A stretch of 64,000 nt of DNA. Source: Vibrio ponticus. Its GTDB lineage: Bacteria > Pseudomonadota > Gammaproteobacteria > Enterobacterales > Vibrionaceae. The translations under genes were made by a program, and so were the position numbers. The stretch spans positions 1,798,001-1,862,000 of the forward strand of contig NZ_AP019657.1 in NCBI RefSeq assembly GCF_009938225.1, written 5' to 3'. Shown here piece by piece: positions 36,295-46,599 of this stretch. Positions within the stretch are counted from its first letter, which is position 1. The number at the start of each line of letters is the position of its first letter. Below the pieces are notes generated by a model that saw only the letters and a list, made by a program, of their open reading frames with translations, searched no databases and was not told the origin of the DNA.

Positions 36295-36876
36295 ATGACA
36301 AATTACCAACTAGTTTTAGCCTCCACTTCGCCATTTAGACAGCAACTGCTCAATAAACTAGCAGTCTCTTTTATCACCGCAACGCCAAATTGTGATGAAA
36401 CACCGCTGGTTAACGAGCAACCAAGCGAGCTAGTGCTACGCCTTGCCGAAGGTAAAGCCCAATCATGCCACACTGAGCAAGATAGCCTAGTTATAGGCAG
36501 TGACCAAGTGTGTGTTATCGATGGTGAAATTATTGGGAAACCCCACACTCGAGACAAAGCGATCGAGCAATTAACTCGCCAAAGTGGCAAAAGCATCACT
36601 TTTTATACCGGTTTAGCTTTGTACAACTCTAAGACAAAGAGTGTCACCTCCAAGCTGGATACGTTCACGGTCCATTTTCGCCAACTAAGCCAACAACAAA
36701 TCGAAAACTATGTCGACAAAGAAGAGCCTTTTTACTGCGCAGGCAGCTTCAAGAGTGAAGGCTTAGGCATTGCCCTATTCGAGCGCTTAGAAGGTAAAGA
36801 CCCCAACACGCTAGTCGGGCTACCACTAATTGATTTGATTGATATGCTTGAGGCGGAAGGTTTTAGGGTTTTGTAA
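36295..36876 (+). CDS. yceF: Maf-type nucleoside triphosphate pyrophosphatase (YceF-like)
   Basis: A 193-residue Maf-family protein. It begins [17 protein letters not shown], has an ERL-type [12 protein letters not shown] segment, the catalytic aspartate in [16 protein letters not shown], and [28 protein letters not shown]. Members with this pattern (E. coli YceF) hydrolyse m7GTP and related modified nucleotides, cleaning the nucleotide pool. It diverges from yceD, the same neighbour as in E. coli. The SxxFRQ N-terminus favours YceF over the dTTP/UTP-specific Maf group. Confidence 0.92.
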   Translation: MTNYQLVLASTSPFRQQLLNKLAVSFITATPNCDETPLVNEQPSELVLRLAEGKAQSCHTEQDSLVIGSDQVCVIDGEIIGKPHTRDKAIEQLTRQSGKSITFYTGLALYNSKTKSVTSKLDTFTVHFRQLSQQQIENYVDKEEPFYCAGSFKSEGLGIALFERLEGKDPNTLVGLPLIDLIDMLEAEGFRVL

Positions 36877-36910
36877 AAAAGAAAGGTCGCTTGATGCGAC
36901 CTTTCTTTTT
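36876..36910. terminator. Bidirectional terminator after yceF-like gene
   Basis: A very long perfect stem AAAAAGAAAGGTCGC / GCGACCTTTCTTTTT with a TTGAT loop, giving a T tract on both strands. Convergent rluC lies beyond the following repeat-like region. Confidence 0.92.
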
Positions 36911-37043
36911 GGATGCGGTAAAACGGAACGCTTCACTACGGAACACTTCGTTACGGGTAAGAGACTATCAATTCCGTTGTCCGTGAGTCAGCATTATTGC
37001 TGACGTTCCGTAAGTCAGCGCAAATGCGCTGAGCGTTCGCTAA
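36911..37043. repeat. Cluster of small palindromes, possible interspersed repeat remnant
   Basis: The 133 bp between two convergent genes contain several stem-loops: GTCAGCA / TGCTGAC (about 36988-37003), CAGCGCA / TGCGCTG (about 37016-37031) and repeated GGAAC...CTACGGAAC...GTTACGG segments (about 36925-36957). Recurrent CCGT(A/G)AG(T)CAGC words suggest a short repeated element, as found scattered in Vibrio genomes. Whether it recurs elsewhere cannot be tested here. Confidence 0.5.
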
Positions 37044-37991
37044 TCAAGCAAGCTTTCTCAGCCCAACCAACACTTTCTCGAGCTTATCGCCCATTGGCGC
37101 ATTGATTTCCATCTGCTCTTCAGTGCCTGGGTGAACAAACTTGATGTTTGCTGCGTGCAAGAACAAGCGATTTAGACCCACTTTACCAGTGTAGGCATCA
37201 AAACGGCGATCACCATAACGATCATCCCATGCAATTGGGTGGCCGGTATATTGTGTATGCACACGAATTTGGTGTGTACGACCGGTAATTGGGCTCGCTT
37301 GGATTAGAGTTGCATCTGCAAACTTTTCTAACACTCTAAAGCGAGTTTCCGACGGCTTGCCATTTGGGTTAACACGCACAATGCTGTTGACTTCATTTTT
37401 AAGCAGCGGCGCATTGACCACTTTACAGCTTGGCTTCCACTCGCCCATTACTAGTGCAAAGTAGTATTTCTGTACGGTCTTTTCACGGAACTGCGCTTGA
37501 AGATGACGTAACGCCGAGCGCTTTTTCGCTACCAACAAGATACCAGAGGTGTCGCGGTCAATACGGTGCACCAACTCTAAGAAACGAGCTTGTGGACGCA
37601 GCGCACGCAGTGCTTCAATCGCACCAAATTTTAGACCACTGCCACCATGTACTGCGGTGCCTGAAGGCTTGTTCAGAATCAACATATGTTCATCTTCATA
37701 GATAATCATATGTTCAAGTTCTGCCACCTTATTCAGTTTGGTACTCGGTGCGACTTCCTCGGCTTTTTCTTCCACAGTCACTGGCGGGATTCGCACAAGA
37801 TCGCCCGCTTGCAGTTTGTATTCAGCTTTGACACGTTTTTTGTTTACACGAACCTCTCCTTTGCGAAGGATACGGTAAACCATGCTTTTAGGGATACTTT
37901 TTAGATGATTGCGTAGAAAATTATCAATACGCTGTCCTGCCATGTCAGAATCAATATCGACAAACTGGACTTGGGTTCTTATTTCACTCAT
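37044..37991 (-). CDS. rluC: 23S rRNA pseudouridine synthase RluC
   Basis: A 315-residue pseudouridine synthase that modifies positions 955, 2504 and 2580 of 23S rRNA in E. coli. An N-terminal S4 RNA-binding domain (about residues 15-80: QRIDNFLRNHLKSIPKSMVYRILRKGEVRVNKKR) is followed by the catalytic domain. The catalytic aspartate is in ELVHRIDRDTSGILLVAKK, and the PITGRTHQIRVH segment follows. It is divergent from rne, the E. coli arrangement. Confidence 0.95.
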   Translation of the reverse strand: MSEIRTQVQFVDIDSDMAGQRIDNFLRNHLKSIPKSMVYRILRKGEVRVNKKRVKAEYKLQAGDLVRIPPVTVEEKAEEVAPSTKLNKVAELEHMIIYEDEHMLILNKPSGTAVHGGSGLKFGAIEALRALRPQARFLELVHRIDRDTSGILLVAKKRSALRHLQAQFREKTVQKYYFALVMGEWKPSCKVVNAPLLKNEVNSIVRVNPNGKPSETRFRVLEKFADATLIQASPITGRTHQIRVHTQYTGHPIAWDDRYGDRRFDAYTGKVGLNRLFLHAANIKFVHPGTEEQMEINAPMGDKLEKVLVGLRKLA

Positions 37992-38191
37992 GCGGCTATT
38001 CTATCACTCAACGCTGCGCAAAATCACATTTTCTTGGCAACAAACCGTCAGTTTACTTGTTTTCAATCGAACTACGAACTGTTTTTCCATCACCCATTTA
38101 TAAAACCGATGTTATCCCAACCAAAAGCACTAAAATACAGCCAGTTAGGAAAAATAAAACCCGATTCTTTAGCGATTTATTATAAAGCAGA

Positions 38192-38220
38192 TTGCTGTGT
38201 TAGGTGGGTACTGCTATAGT
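38192..38220 (+). promoter_or_regulatory. Probable rne promoter
   Basis: TTGCTG, 17 bp, then TATAGT with an extended -10 TGC. The predicted start near 38227 leaves a leader of about 320 bases, close to the 361-nucleotide E. coli rne leader. Confidence 0.6.
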
Positions 38221-38226
38221 TCACAC

Positions 38227-38545
38227 CTGCAATGCTTGATTTGGTTGACTTTTGTACTATCCGAAACAGCAAAGCGATAAAAAGAGTAGATTGCTGATAA
38301 ATAGAAAGTGCAGCACACGGCGTAAGACCTTTCGAACATTAGCTTACTTGTTGCTCTACTCGTCACCTTTCATGTTGAGTAAATTCCGCCGATATCGCGG
38401 CTCACAAGCAAAGTTTTGTGAGAACTGGAGTGCCCCAGAGCATCCCTCCAGCCGGGAGGCTGCACCGTTCAAACCATGGGATCTGGCACCGTGAAAAGAG
38501 AAAGCTAAGCAACAAGCACATAAAAAATGACAACGAGATTTTTAA
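38227..38545 (+). promoter_or_regulatory. rne 5' untranslated leader (autoregulatory, rne5-like)
   Basis: Part of the 554-bp gap between rluC and rne. The 3' half has consecutive hairpins: TCACAA / TTGTGA (about 38400-38421) and CCTCC-AGCCG-GGAGG (about 38444-38458). In E. coli, RNase E cuts its own leader at a structured element (rne5) to control its level; position and structure fit. No protein-coding gene is seen in the gap. Confidence 0.6.
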
Positions 38546-41500
38546 ATGAAAAGAATGCTAATCAACGCAACTCAAAAAGAAGAGTTGCGCGTTGCTTTAG
38601 TGGATGGTCAACGCCTATTCGATCTTGATATCGAAAGCCCTGGTCATGAATCCAAAAAAGCAAACATCTACAAAGGACGTATCACTCGAATCGAACCTAG
38701 TCTTGAAGCTGCTTTCGTAGACTACGGCGCAGAAAGACATGGTTTCCTCCCTCTTAAAGAAATTGCTCGCGAATACTTCCCTGAAGGTTACACCTACCAA
38801 GGCCGTCCAAGCATTAAAGAAGTGCTTACCGAAGGTCAAGAAGTAATCGTACAGGTAGAGAAAGAAGAACGTGGCAGCAAAGGCGCTGCACTTACTACGT
38901 TTATCTCTCTAGCGGGTAGTTACCTTGTATTAATGCCAAATAACCCTCGTGCTGGCGGTATCTCTCGCCGTATCGAAGGTGATGAGCGCACGCAACTAAA
39001 AGCGGCACTAAGCACTCTAGAACTGCCTCAAGGCATGGGTCTTATTGTTCGTACAGCTGGCGTTGGCAAGAGTGCAGAAGAGTTAGAGTGGGACTTAAAT
39101 GTTCTTCTAAACCACTGGGGCGCGATTAAACAAGCGTCTGATTCGAACCCAGCTCCTTTCCTAATTCACCAAGAAAGTAACGTTATCGTTCGCGCGATCC
39201 GCGATTACTTGCGTCGTGACATCGGTGAAATCCTAATCGACAGCAACACTATGTTCGAGCGTGCGCTTGACCATATTCGTCTAGTTCGTCCAGATTTCGT
39301 AAGCCGTGTTAAGAAATACGATGGTGAAGTGCCGCTATTTAGCCACTACCAAATTGAAAGCCAGATCGAATCTGCGTTCCAACGCGAAGTTCGTCTGCCT
39401 TCTGGTGGTTCTATCGTAATCGACCCAACTGAAGCACTAACTTCAATCGATATCAACTCTGCTCGCGCAACGAAAGGCGGCGATATCGAAGAGACAGCGC
39501 TGAACACCAACCTAGAAGCAGCCGATGAAATTGCTCGTCAGCTACGTCTACGTGACCTTGGTGGTCTAGTGGTTATCGACTTTATCGATATGACGCCAGT
39601 TCGCCACCAACGTGAAGTTGAAAACCGTCTACGTGACGCAGTTCGTATGGACCGTGCACGCGTACAGATCGGTCGTATTTCTCGCTTTGGTCTACTTGAG
39701 ATGTCTCGTCAACGTCTAAGCCCTTCTCTAGCAGAAGCAAGCCACCATATCTGTCCTCGCTGTACAGGTACTGGCGTTATCCGTGACAACGAATCTCTAG
39801 CACTGTCTGTTCTTCGTCTGATTGAAGAAGAAGCACTAAAAGACAACACGTCACAAGTTTTGGCGGTTGTACCTGTGCCAATCGCTTCTTACCTACTGAA
39901 CGAAAAACGTCGCTCTGTAAACCATATCGAGCGTAACCAAGAAGTGAAAATCACGGTTGTTCCTAACTCTGATATGGAAACACCGCACTTTGAAGTGATT
40001 CGTGTTCGTGAAGGCGAAGAAGTTGATCTACTTTCTTACCTACTTCCTAAAAAGCTTGAAGCGATGAAGGAAGCGGAAGGTAAAGAAACGCCAGATACAG
40101 AATACAAACCGAAGAAGATTGAAGAACCTGCACTTAAGGGCTTCGCTGCTCCTGCACAATCTGCTCCGACACCTGCGCCAGTGGCTAAAGCTCCAGCAGC
40201 AAAAGCACCGGTAAAAGCTGAAGAAGCAAAAGATGAGCAACCAGGTCTATTCGGTCGTTTCTTTAAAGCTCTAGGTAACTTCATTTTTGGTTCTGATAAA
40301 ACAGAAGAGCCGAAGAAAGAAGAAACCACTGAGAAAGAAAAACCAAATCGCAATAACCGCAATCGTCGCAACAACCGCAACGATCGTGGTGACCAGCGTC
40401 GTCGCAACAACCGTGATGGTAACCGTGATGGTAACCGTGACGGCAATCGCGACTCTAACCGTGACAGCAACCGCGACAACCGTGAAGACAAACGCGATAA
40501 CAAGCGTAAGCCAGCACGCGATGAAGCGAACACTGAGCAGAAACAAACTGAACGCAAACAGCAAAATCGTAAGCCTAAGCAAGAACGCCGTAACAAGCGT
40601 GAAGATGCCAAGCCAAGCAAAGTTGCTGAAGAAGGTCTAAAACTTGCAGCTGAAGCGCAAGTAGATAAGCCAGAAGCTCGCGTTGAAGAGAAAGCTGCGA
40701 AAGTAAAAGAGCGTCGCCAACGCCGTAAGCTAAACAAGCAAGTACGCGTTAAAGACCAACAAGCCGCGGCTGAACAAGTGGAAGAAACGCCAGTTGAGCA
40801 AGTGGTTGACACGGCTACTTTCGAAGCAACTCAAGCGCCAGTGAAAACTGAGCCAGTTGTTGAAGCAAACGACAACGACAATGAAGCACAAGAAGGCAAA
40901 CAACGTCGTAACCGTCGTTCTCCACGTCACCTACGTGCAAGTGGTCAGCGCCGCCGTCGTGGTCGTGATCGTCGCCCTAACCCATTCCGCCTACGTAAAG
41001 GTGGTGTAGCCTCCCCTGAGATGGCGATGGGTAAAGTGATGCCACGTTACGATCTTGCGAAACCAGCACCACGCTCTCAACAACATAAAGAGCAGCCTGT
41101 TGTAGCCGCTGAAGTGGCAACAACTGAAGTAGCGGCAGTTGCGAACGTAGCGACACTAGGTGGCTTCGCGTGTCCTGAAATGGCAATGGGTAAAGTCATT
41201 ATCCGTCGTGAGCAGCCTGTTGTGGAAGCGCCAGTTGAAGCTGTTGTTGAAACCGTCGTTGAGCCAATCGTTGCTGAAGTTGTTGAAACAGCACCAGTGG
41301 TTGAAGCGCCAGTTGTCGAAACAGTAGCAGAAGTAGCTCCAGCAGCAGAAGAAGTTGTGACTACTGAAGCAGTCGTTGAGCCAGTGGCAGAAACTGTCGC
41401 GCCGCAAGCAGTGGTTGAAGAAGTTGTTGAAACTCCAGCAGTCGCTGAAGCAGCAGCAAAAGCGCCGCTAGCACAAACAGTGAAAGCTCACGCAAGTGCG

Positions 41501-41653
41501 CCAATGGCAAAAGCGCCAGGTACACAAGAGCTTAAAGAAATCACTATCAATGCAGCGCCTTTGCGCACTGAACGTTACCAGCCAAAAGGCGCAGGTAGCC
41601 AAGTAGCCAAAGCACAAGCAGGTGCGGGAATGACGAAACCAGCAGGTTTCTAA
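38546..41653 (+). CDS. rne: Ribonuclease E
   Basis: A 1035-residue endoribonuclease, the scaffold of the RNA degradosome. The S1 domain covers about residues 39-120. The catalytic magnesium aspartates are D302 ([13 protein letters not shown]) and D345 ([10 protein letters not shown]). The zinc link is C403/C406 in CPRCTGTG. The C-terminal half is low-complexity: an arginine-asparagine region with RDGN/RDSN repeats (about 622-648), an RNA-binding [24 protein letters not shown] segment like E. coli AR2, then two copies of PEMAMGKV (823-831 and 876-884). After valine/glutamate-rich repeats it ends [10 protein letters not shown]. The PEMAMGKV segments match the place of the E. coli enolase-binding motif. 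Confidence 0.97.
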   Translation: MKRMLINATQKEELRVALVDGQRLFDLDIESPGHESKKANIYKGRITRIEPSLEAAFVDYGAERHGFLPLKEIAREYFPEGYTYQGRPSIKEVLTEGQEVIVQVEKEERGSKGAALTTFISLAGSYLVLMPNNPRAGGISRRIEGDERTQLKAALSTLELPQGMGLIVRTAGVGKSAEELEWDLNVLLNHWGAIKQASDSNPAPFLIHQESNVIVRAIRDYLRRDIGEILIDSNTMFERALDHIRLVRPDFVSRVKKYDGEVPLFSHYQIESQIESAFQREVRLPSGGSIVIDPTEALTSIDINSARATKGGDIEETALNTNLEAADEIARQLRLRDLGGLVVIDFIDMTPVRHQREVENRLRDAVRMDRARVQIGRISRFGLLEMSRQRLSPSLAEASHHICPRCTGTGVIRDNESLALSVLRLIEEEALKDNTSQVLAVVPVPIASYLLNEKRRSVNHIERNQEVKITVVPNSDMETPHFEVIRVREGEEVDLLSYLLPKKLEAMKEAEGKETPDTEYKPKKIEEPALKGFAAPAQSAPTPAPVAKAPAAKAPVKAEEAKDEQPGLFGRFFKALGNFIFGSDKTEEPKKEETTEKEKPNRNNRNRRNNRNDRGDQRRRNNRDGNRDGNRDGNRDSNRDSNRDNREDKRDNKRKPARDEANTEQKQTERKQQNRKPKQERRNKREDAKPSKVAEEGLKLAAEAQVDKPEARVEEKAAKVKERRQRRKLNKQVRVKDQQAAAEQVEETPVEQVVDTATFEATQAPVKTEPVVEANDNDNEAQEGKQRRNRRSPRHLRASGQRRRRGRDRRPNPFRLRKGGVASPEMAMGKVMPRYDLAKPAPRSQQHKEQPVVAAEVATTEVAAVANVATLGGFACPEMAMGKVIIRREQPVVEAPVEAVVETVVEPIVAEVVETAPVVEAPVVETVAEVAPAAEEVVTTEAVVEPVAETVAPQAVVEEVVETPAVAEAAAKAPLAQTVKAHASAPMAKAPGTQELKEITINAAPLRTERYQPKGAGSQVAKAQAGAGMTKPAGF

Positions 41654-41670
41654 TCTCACAGCCCACTCTG

Positions 41671-41703
41671 AAAGGCTGCTAGCAATAGCAGCCTTTTCTT
41701 TTA
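41671..41703 (+). terminator. Rho-independent terminator after rne
   Basis: AAAGGCTGCTA / TAGCAGCCTTT with a GCAA tetraloop and following T tract. The rest of the 294-bp gap to the SulP gene shows no gene. Confidence 0.93.
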
Positions 41704-41947
41704 CTTAAAAATTCTCTTTATCGATAACAAATATTTAGCATTTTTATCGGTTTACATCTGGTTTATTCTTGAACTTAATCACAGTTTTCGGTAGCATGCG
41801 CCGACTCGAACTGAATTATGATTTAGTCACTCTGCTCTTTTATATTCCATCTTTGCTTCAGTGACTTATCAAGAATAGATTCACCTCATAGCCAAGTAGC
41901 ATCGAAATACTTAGCTATAAATTAACACTTAGCCTAACTGAGCAAAT

Positions 41948-43507
41948 ATGTTTGAATTTCCACAATTTTCAAAACACTCTGTAAAAAACGACGTGTTGTC
42001 AGGCTTAACGGTTGCACTCGCTTTAGTTCCTGAAGCAGTAGCCTTTGCCTTTGTTGCTGGCGTTGACCCAATGGTTGGTCTTTACGCGGCATTTATCGTA
42101 GGTTTAGTTACCTCTATCTTTGGTGGTCGCCCAGGTATGATTTCTGGTGCAACAGGCGCGATGGCTGTTGTAATGGTTAGCCTAGTGGCAACGCACGGTG
42201 TGCAATACCTTTTTGCCGCGATCCTACTAGCGGGTATTCTACAAATCACAGCTGGTCTGTTTAAGCTGGGTAAATTTATCCGTATGGTGCCGCATCCAGT
42301 AATGATCGGTTTCGTAAACGGCTTGGCGATTGTTATCTTCTTAGCTCAGCTTGGTCAGTTTAAAGCACCCGATCTCAGTGGCGCACTTACCTGGCTACCG
42401 GGCGACCAAATGGCGCTTATGCTGGGTCTGGTTGCGCTCACCATGGCAATCATCCACTTCTTGCCAAAACTGACTACTGCTGTACCGTCATCGCTGGTTG
42501 CGATCGTGACTGTTACCGCGCTCGTAGTTGGCTTAGATCTTGAAACACGCACCGTGGTCGACTTCCTACGCACTATGTCTGGTGATGAGGCAGCGACGCT
42601 GGCTGGCACACTACCAACCTTCTCTATCCCAGAAGTACCGCTAACGCTTGAAACGCTACAAATTATCTTGCCATACGCGATCATTCTGGCAGCGATTGGC
42701 TTGATTGAATCACTGCTTACACTGACCGTATTAGATGAGATGACCAATACACGTGGTCAATCGAACCGCGAATGTATGGGTCAAGGTCTTGCGAACATCA
42801 CCTGTTCGGTATTCGGTGCGATGGGTGGTTGTGCAATGATCGGTCAATCGATGATCAACGTAAACTCGGGTGGTCGTGGTCGTCTGTCAGGTATTGTTGC
42901 TGCGGTAATGCTACTGGTATTTATTCTGTTTGCATCATCACTGATTGAAATGATCCCACTAGCAGCGCTTGTTGGCGTAATGTTTATGGTGGTCATCGGT
43001 ACCTTTGAATGGGCAACCTTCAAGCTTGCGCGTCGCGTACCAAAACAAGACTTCTTTGTTATCGTACTAGTAACGGTAGTGACTGTACTGACTGACCTTG
43101 CTGTAGCAGTGGCGGTGGGTGTGATTGCTTCGGCACTGATGTTCGCTTGGGAACACGCAAAACACATTTACGCATCAAGTAAAATCAACGAAGACGGTTC
43201 AAAAGAGTACAAAGTTCATGGTCCTATCTTCTTTGGTAGTGCGGCGAACTTCCTTGAACTGTTTGACGCGAAAAATGACCCAAGTGATGTGATTGTCGAC
43301 TTCGCTAATTCACGCGTCACCGACCACTCTGCAATCGAAGCAATTGAAACGCTAGCTGAACGCTATGCTGCGGTAGGTAAAACGCTGCACTTGCGCCATC
43401 TGAGCCAAGATTGTCGTGCCCTGCTACATAAAGCAGGTAGCCTAGTGGAAATCAACGTTAAAGAAGATCCAAGCTACAAAGTCGCAACCGATGTTCTAGC
43501 TGGTTAA
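41948..43507 (+). CDS. SulP-family inorganic anion transporter
   Basis: A 519-residue SLC26/SulP protein with about 12-14 membrane segments and a C-terminal STAS domain (about residues 400-510, including [22 protein letters not shown]). The transport core starts [39 protein letters not shown], with [20 protein letters not shown] next and [23 protein letters not shown] later. Bacterial members move bicarbonate, sulfate or dicarboxylates, often with sodium or protons. The sequence resembles the bicarbonate-type group but the anion cannot be fixed by reading. It is a single-gene unit. Confidence 0.9.
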   Translation: MFEFPQFSKHSVKNDVLSGLTVALALVPEAVAFAFVAGVDPMVGLYAAFIVGLVTSIFGGRPGMISGATGAMAVVMVSLVATHGVQYLFAAILLAGILQITAGLFKLGKFIRMVPHPVMIGFVNGLAIVIFLAQLGQFKAPDLSGALTWLPGDQMALMLGLVALTMAIIHFLPKLTTAVPSSLVAIVTVTALVVGLDLETRTVVDFLRTMSGDEAATLAGTLPTFSIPEVPLTLETLQIILPYAIILAAIGLIESLLTLTVLDEMTNTRGQSNRECMGQGLANITCSVFGAMGGCAMIGQSMINVNSGGRGRLSGIVAAVMLLVFILFASSLIEMIPLAALVGVMFMVVIGTFEWATFKLARRVPKQDFFVIVLVTVVTVLTDLAVAVAVGVIASALMFAWEHAKHIYASSKINEDGSKEYKVHGPIFFGSAANFLELFDAKNDPSDVIVDFANSRVTDHSAIEAIETLAERYAAVGKTLHLRHLSQDCRALLHKAGSLVEINVKEDPSYKVATDVLAG

Positions 43508-43536
43508 CTAGCAGGCTAACGGCTTCGCTCAAATTT

Positions 43537-43564
43537 AAAAGGCTTCCCTCGGGAAGCCTTTTTT
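43537..43564 (+). terminator. Terminator after the SulP gene
   Basis: AAAAGGCTTCC / GGAAGCCTTTT with a CTCG tetraloop and T tract. Confidence 0.92.
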
Positions 43565-43591
43565 GCATATGCACTCTAGCGAAATAAAAAC

Positions 43592-43619
43592 AAAAAGCCC
43601 TGTGATATCACAGGGCTTT
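43592..43619 (-). terminator. Terminator after rhlE
   Basis: AAAGCCCTGTG / CACAGGGCTTT with an ATAT loop; T tract on the minus strand. Confidence 0.9.
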
Positions 43620-43644
43620 CTCAATTAAGGTTTGTCGCTAATAG

Positions 43645-45201
43645 TTAGCCGCGATTTGCGCTTGCTGGGCGCGGCTTACGGTTTTGTGCTGGCTTACGCG
43701 CTGCTTGACCATTTGGTTTGCCGCCATTGCGTGAGCGGTTACCGCCATTGTTATCAGACGATTTCGCTCGGTTAGCCTGCCCGTTATTATTGCCTTTACC
43801 TTGCGCATTACCTTGACCAGTTTTGTTAGCAGGCTTGTTGGCAGGTTTGCCTTGTCCTTTTGCTTTAGGCTTGCCACTATTCGCATTTGGCTTTTTACCT
43901 TCGCTAGGTTTATCACCAAAATGGCGCTTATTCTTACCGGCTGGTTTATGACCGCGAGCATTGTCACCAGAGCGTTGACCATCAGCATGATCAGTCTTTG
44001 GTTTCTTTGGCTTCTTCGGTTTTTTCGCTTTGATTGGACGCGTATCGAGCACTGATTCAGGTAGCTCATTCACCGCCTTGTAGCCTTCTAATTCAAGACG
44101 AGGCAACACTTGCTGAATCAAACGTTCAATGCCAAATAGCTCAGCGACTTCTTCATTACACACCAACGAAATTGCCTTACCCACTTCACCAGCACGACCC
44201 GTACGACCAATGCGGTGTACGTAGTCTTCAGAGACATTTGGCAACTCAAAGTTCACCACTTGTGGCAACTGAGGAATATCGATACCACGTGCAGCGATGT
44301 CTGTTGCGACTAACACTCGCACTTCGCCTGATTTAAAATCAGCCAACGCTCGAGTACGCGCACCTTGGCTCTTGTTACCATGAATTGGTGCTGCGGTAAT
44401 ACCTTCACCATTAAGATAGAACGCTAGTCGGTTTGCCCCATGTTTAGTGCGGCAGAACACCAGAGTTTGGCGCCAATCACCATCTTTAATCAGCTTCACC
44501 AACATTGGCGCTTTTTTACGCTTGTCAGCTGGGTAGATAAATTGCTCGATCGTTTTTGCTGTTGAGTTAGCTGGGTTGACCGAGATCTCAACCGGATTGT
44601 TGACTAAGCCTTTCGCCAGCTCACGAATTTCGTTTGAGAACGTCGCCGAAAATAGCAAATTTTGGCGATCTTTTGGTAATAAATCGAGAATTTTACGAAT
44701 ATCGCGGATAAAGCCCATATCAAGCATACGGTCAGCTTCATCCAATACCAACACTTCTAGCTGGTCAAATTTAACCGCCTTTTGGTTGTAAAGGTCCATT
44801 AGACGACCCGGCGTTGCCACCAGCACATCCACACCACGAGTCAGTTTTAACATCTGTGGGTTGATTTTAACCCCGCCAAATACCACTGCAGAATTAAGAT
44901 CAAGGTAACGGCTGTAGTTATGCACGTTCTCGTGCACCTGTGCCGCAAGTTCACGGGTTGGGGTTAAGATCAGCGCACGAATGTGATTGTTTTTAACACG
45001 TGGACCATTATTCAGGCGCTCTAGAATTGGTAGCGTAAAGCCTGCGGTTTTGCCTGTCCCGGTCTGAGCTGCTGCCATGACGTCGTTGCCTTCAAGAATA
45101 GCTGGAATCGCCTTAGCTTGAATTGGCGAAGGAGTATCGTAGCCTTGTTCTTTGATGGCTTTAAGAATTGCAGTAGAAAGAGCGAGTGAGGTAAAACCCA
45201 T
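43645..45201 (-). CDS. rhlE: DEAD-box RNA helicase RhlE
   Basis: A 518-residue DEAD-box helicase. The Q motif ([17 protein letters not shown]), Walker [43 protein letters not shown] and [10 protein letters not shown] all appear in order within the first 370 residues. RhlE remodels RNA in ribosome assembly and can join RNA decay machinery. The C-terminal 150 residues are a disordered lysine/asparagine/glycine-rich tail, typical of marine RhlE proteins and likely to bind RNA. It is transcribed alone between two terminators. Confidence 0.93.
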   Translation of the reverse strand: MGFTSLALSTAILKAIKEQGYDTPSPIQAKAIPAILEGNDVMAAAQTGTGKTAGFTLPILERLNNGPRVKNNHIRALILTPTRELAAQVHENVHNYSRYLDLNSAVVFGGVKINPQMLKLTRGVDVLVATPGRLMDLYNQKAVKFDQLEVLVLDEADRMLDMGFIRDIRKILDLLPKDRQNLLFSATFSNEIRELAKGLVNNPVEISVNPANSTAKTIEQFIYPADKRKKAPMLVKLIKDGDWRQTLVFCRTKHGANRLAFYLNGEGITAAPIHGNKSQGARTRALADFKSGEVRVLVATDIAARGIDIPQLPQVVNFELPNVSEDYVHRIGRTGRAGEVGKAISLVCNEEVAELFGIERLIQQVLPRLELEGYKAVNELPESVLDTRPIKAKKPKKPKKPKTDHADGQRSGDNARGHKPAGKNKRHFGDKPSEGKKPNANSGKPKAKGQGKPANKPANKTGQGNAQGKGNNNGQANRAKSSDNNGGNRSRNGGKPNGQAARKPAQNRKPRPASANRG

Positions 45202-45340
45202 AAATTAGTTTCTCAATATAAAGTGGTTCATACCAAGCCAATTGGTGAAATCTAGCCCGGATTGAAAAGTGCGACATTCTGAGGCTTTTGCCTGCTTGCC
45301 GCAACTATTGTTTTGACTCGCCAATACGAATCAACAACAT

Positions 45341-45374
45341 AAAAAATAAAAGGCTGGGAGTTTGCCCAGCCTTT
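45341..45374 (-). terminator. Terminator after rnd
   Basis: AAAGGCTGGG / CCCAGCCTTT with an AGTTTG loop, T-rich tract on the minus strand. Confidence 0.88.
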
Positions 45375-45409
45375 CCATGTGCAGAGTTTAATTAACCGAG
45401 ATTGGTTCT

Positions 45410-46528
45410 CTATTTGATCAGTTTATCGAGCTTTTGACCAAGTAGTTCTAAACGCCAACCTTGCATCACATCTGGCAGTTTGTTCTCGTCACGGTTACGT
45501 TTCCAAACCCAGCTAATCACACTGTTGAGCTGCTTTTTCGATGCCAAAAATTCGCTAGCTAAACCGCTGCTATCCGAGGCTTTCTTAACTTCATCTTTCA
45601 GCACTTTAAATAGCTGCTTGTAGCCCGGCTTATCCATTAAGCGAACAATCTTCTCTGGGTATTGTTCCGCTGGAGTCGTTTTCGCCGCTTTGACTAACGA
45701 GATGATACGAGCGCTATGACGATGCACTGAACGAGGATCCATACCCTCTTGTTCCATTTGGTAACGGTTAGTTAAACCCAAACGTGCAATTGTCAGCAGG
45801 TCGTTCTCTTTAAACACAAAATTCAGTGCTAAGTCACGACGTAACGCCTCTTTGTAGCGCCATGTCGCCAAAGGCTTGAGGATCGCAAGTTCGCGCGGTT
45901 TAAGCTGCCACGCACCTTTGATATCGAGGTAAGCGTTTTCAGCGTCAACCGTCTTAATACGTTTAGCCGCGATCAGTTCACACTCTTGTTTAGCCGCTTG
46001 CCACCAGCCAGCTTGCTCAACTTCAGCAAGTAACTTCTCATAAAGCGGTTTTAGGTAATAAACGTCTGCCGCCGCGTAATCAAGTTGCTTCTGCGACAGA
46101 GGACGAGCCATCCAGTCCGTACGAGACTCGCTCTTATCCAATGCCACACCAAGGTTTGCTTCCACTAGTGCAGCAAAGCCTGTTGATAGACCATTGCCAA
46201 GAAATGCCGCCATGATTTGTGTATCAACCATTGGCTGAGGCAAACACTTAAAGCTATTGAAGAATACCTCGAGGTCTTCACCACAAGCATGTAAAACCTT
46301 CATTACTGAAGTATCTTTCAGTAGCTCAACAAATGCGGTCATGTCTTCGATTTCGAGTGGGTCAATCAAAGAGAGTGTTTCACCATCAAACAACTGGATT
46401 AAGCCAAGTTGTGGGTAGTAAGTACGGGTACGAACAAACTCGGTATCGAGCATCACCGCTTCAACAGTTCGCGCTTTTTTGCACACAGCTTCTAGCTCTG
46501 CACTTTGAGTAATAATCTGATAGTTCAC
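45410..46528 (-). CDS. rnd: Ribonuclease D
   Basis: A 372-residue DEDD-type 3'-5' exonuclease for tRNA and stable RNA 3' ends. The exonuclease motifs are AVMLDTEFVRTRTYYP (first acidic pair), LHACGEDLEVFF and LDYAAADVYYLKPLYEKL. An HRDC domain follows near residues 210-290 (LKPRELAILKPLATWRYKEALRRDL), with a second helical domain to the end. It follows fadD as in E. coli, separated by a hairpin. Confidence 0.95.
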   Translation of the reverse strand: MNYQIITQSAELEAVCKKARTVEAVMLDTEFVRTRTYYPQLGLIQLFDGETLSLIDPLEIEDMTAFVELLKDTSVMKVLHACGEDLEVFFNSFKCLPQPMVDTQIMAAFLGNGLSTGFAALVEANLGVALDKSESRTDWMARPLSQKQLDYAAADVYYLKPLYEKLLAEVEQAGWWQAAKQECELIAAKRIKTVDAENAYLDIKGAWQLKPRELAILKPLATWRYKEALRRDLALNFVFKENDLLTIARLGLTNRYQMEQEGMDPRSVHRHSARIISLVKAAKTTPAEQYPEKIVRLMDKPGYKQLFKVLKDEVKKASDSSGLASEFLASKKQLNSVISWVWKRNRDENKLPDVMQGWRLELLGQKLDKLIK

Positions 46529-46540
46529 TTAATTCTCGCA

Positions 46541-46570
46541 TTAAAAATGCCGGCATGGTCTGCCGGCATT
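46541..46570 (-). terminator. Terminator between fadD and rnd
   Basis: AATGCCGGCA / TGCCGGCATT with a TGGTC loop; five T on the minus strand. The rnd start is only 13 bases beyond, so read-through or a promoter inside fadD is needed for rnd. Confidence 0.8.
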
Positions 46571-46599
46571 CTATCATTATTTATTCAAGGCTGCTTGGC

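Noticed and set aside
40036..40812. A 258-codon open frame antisense to rne, rich in Ser, Leu and Arg
   Set aside because: It is a mirror of the biased codons of the RNase E tail, with no ribosome binding site, no family similarity and low complexity.
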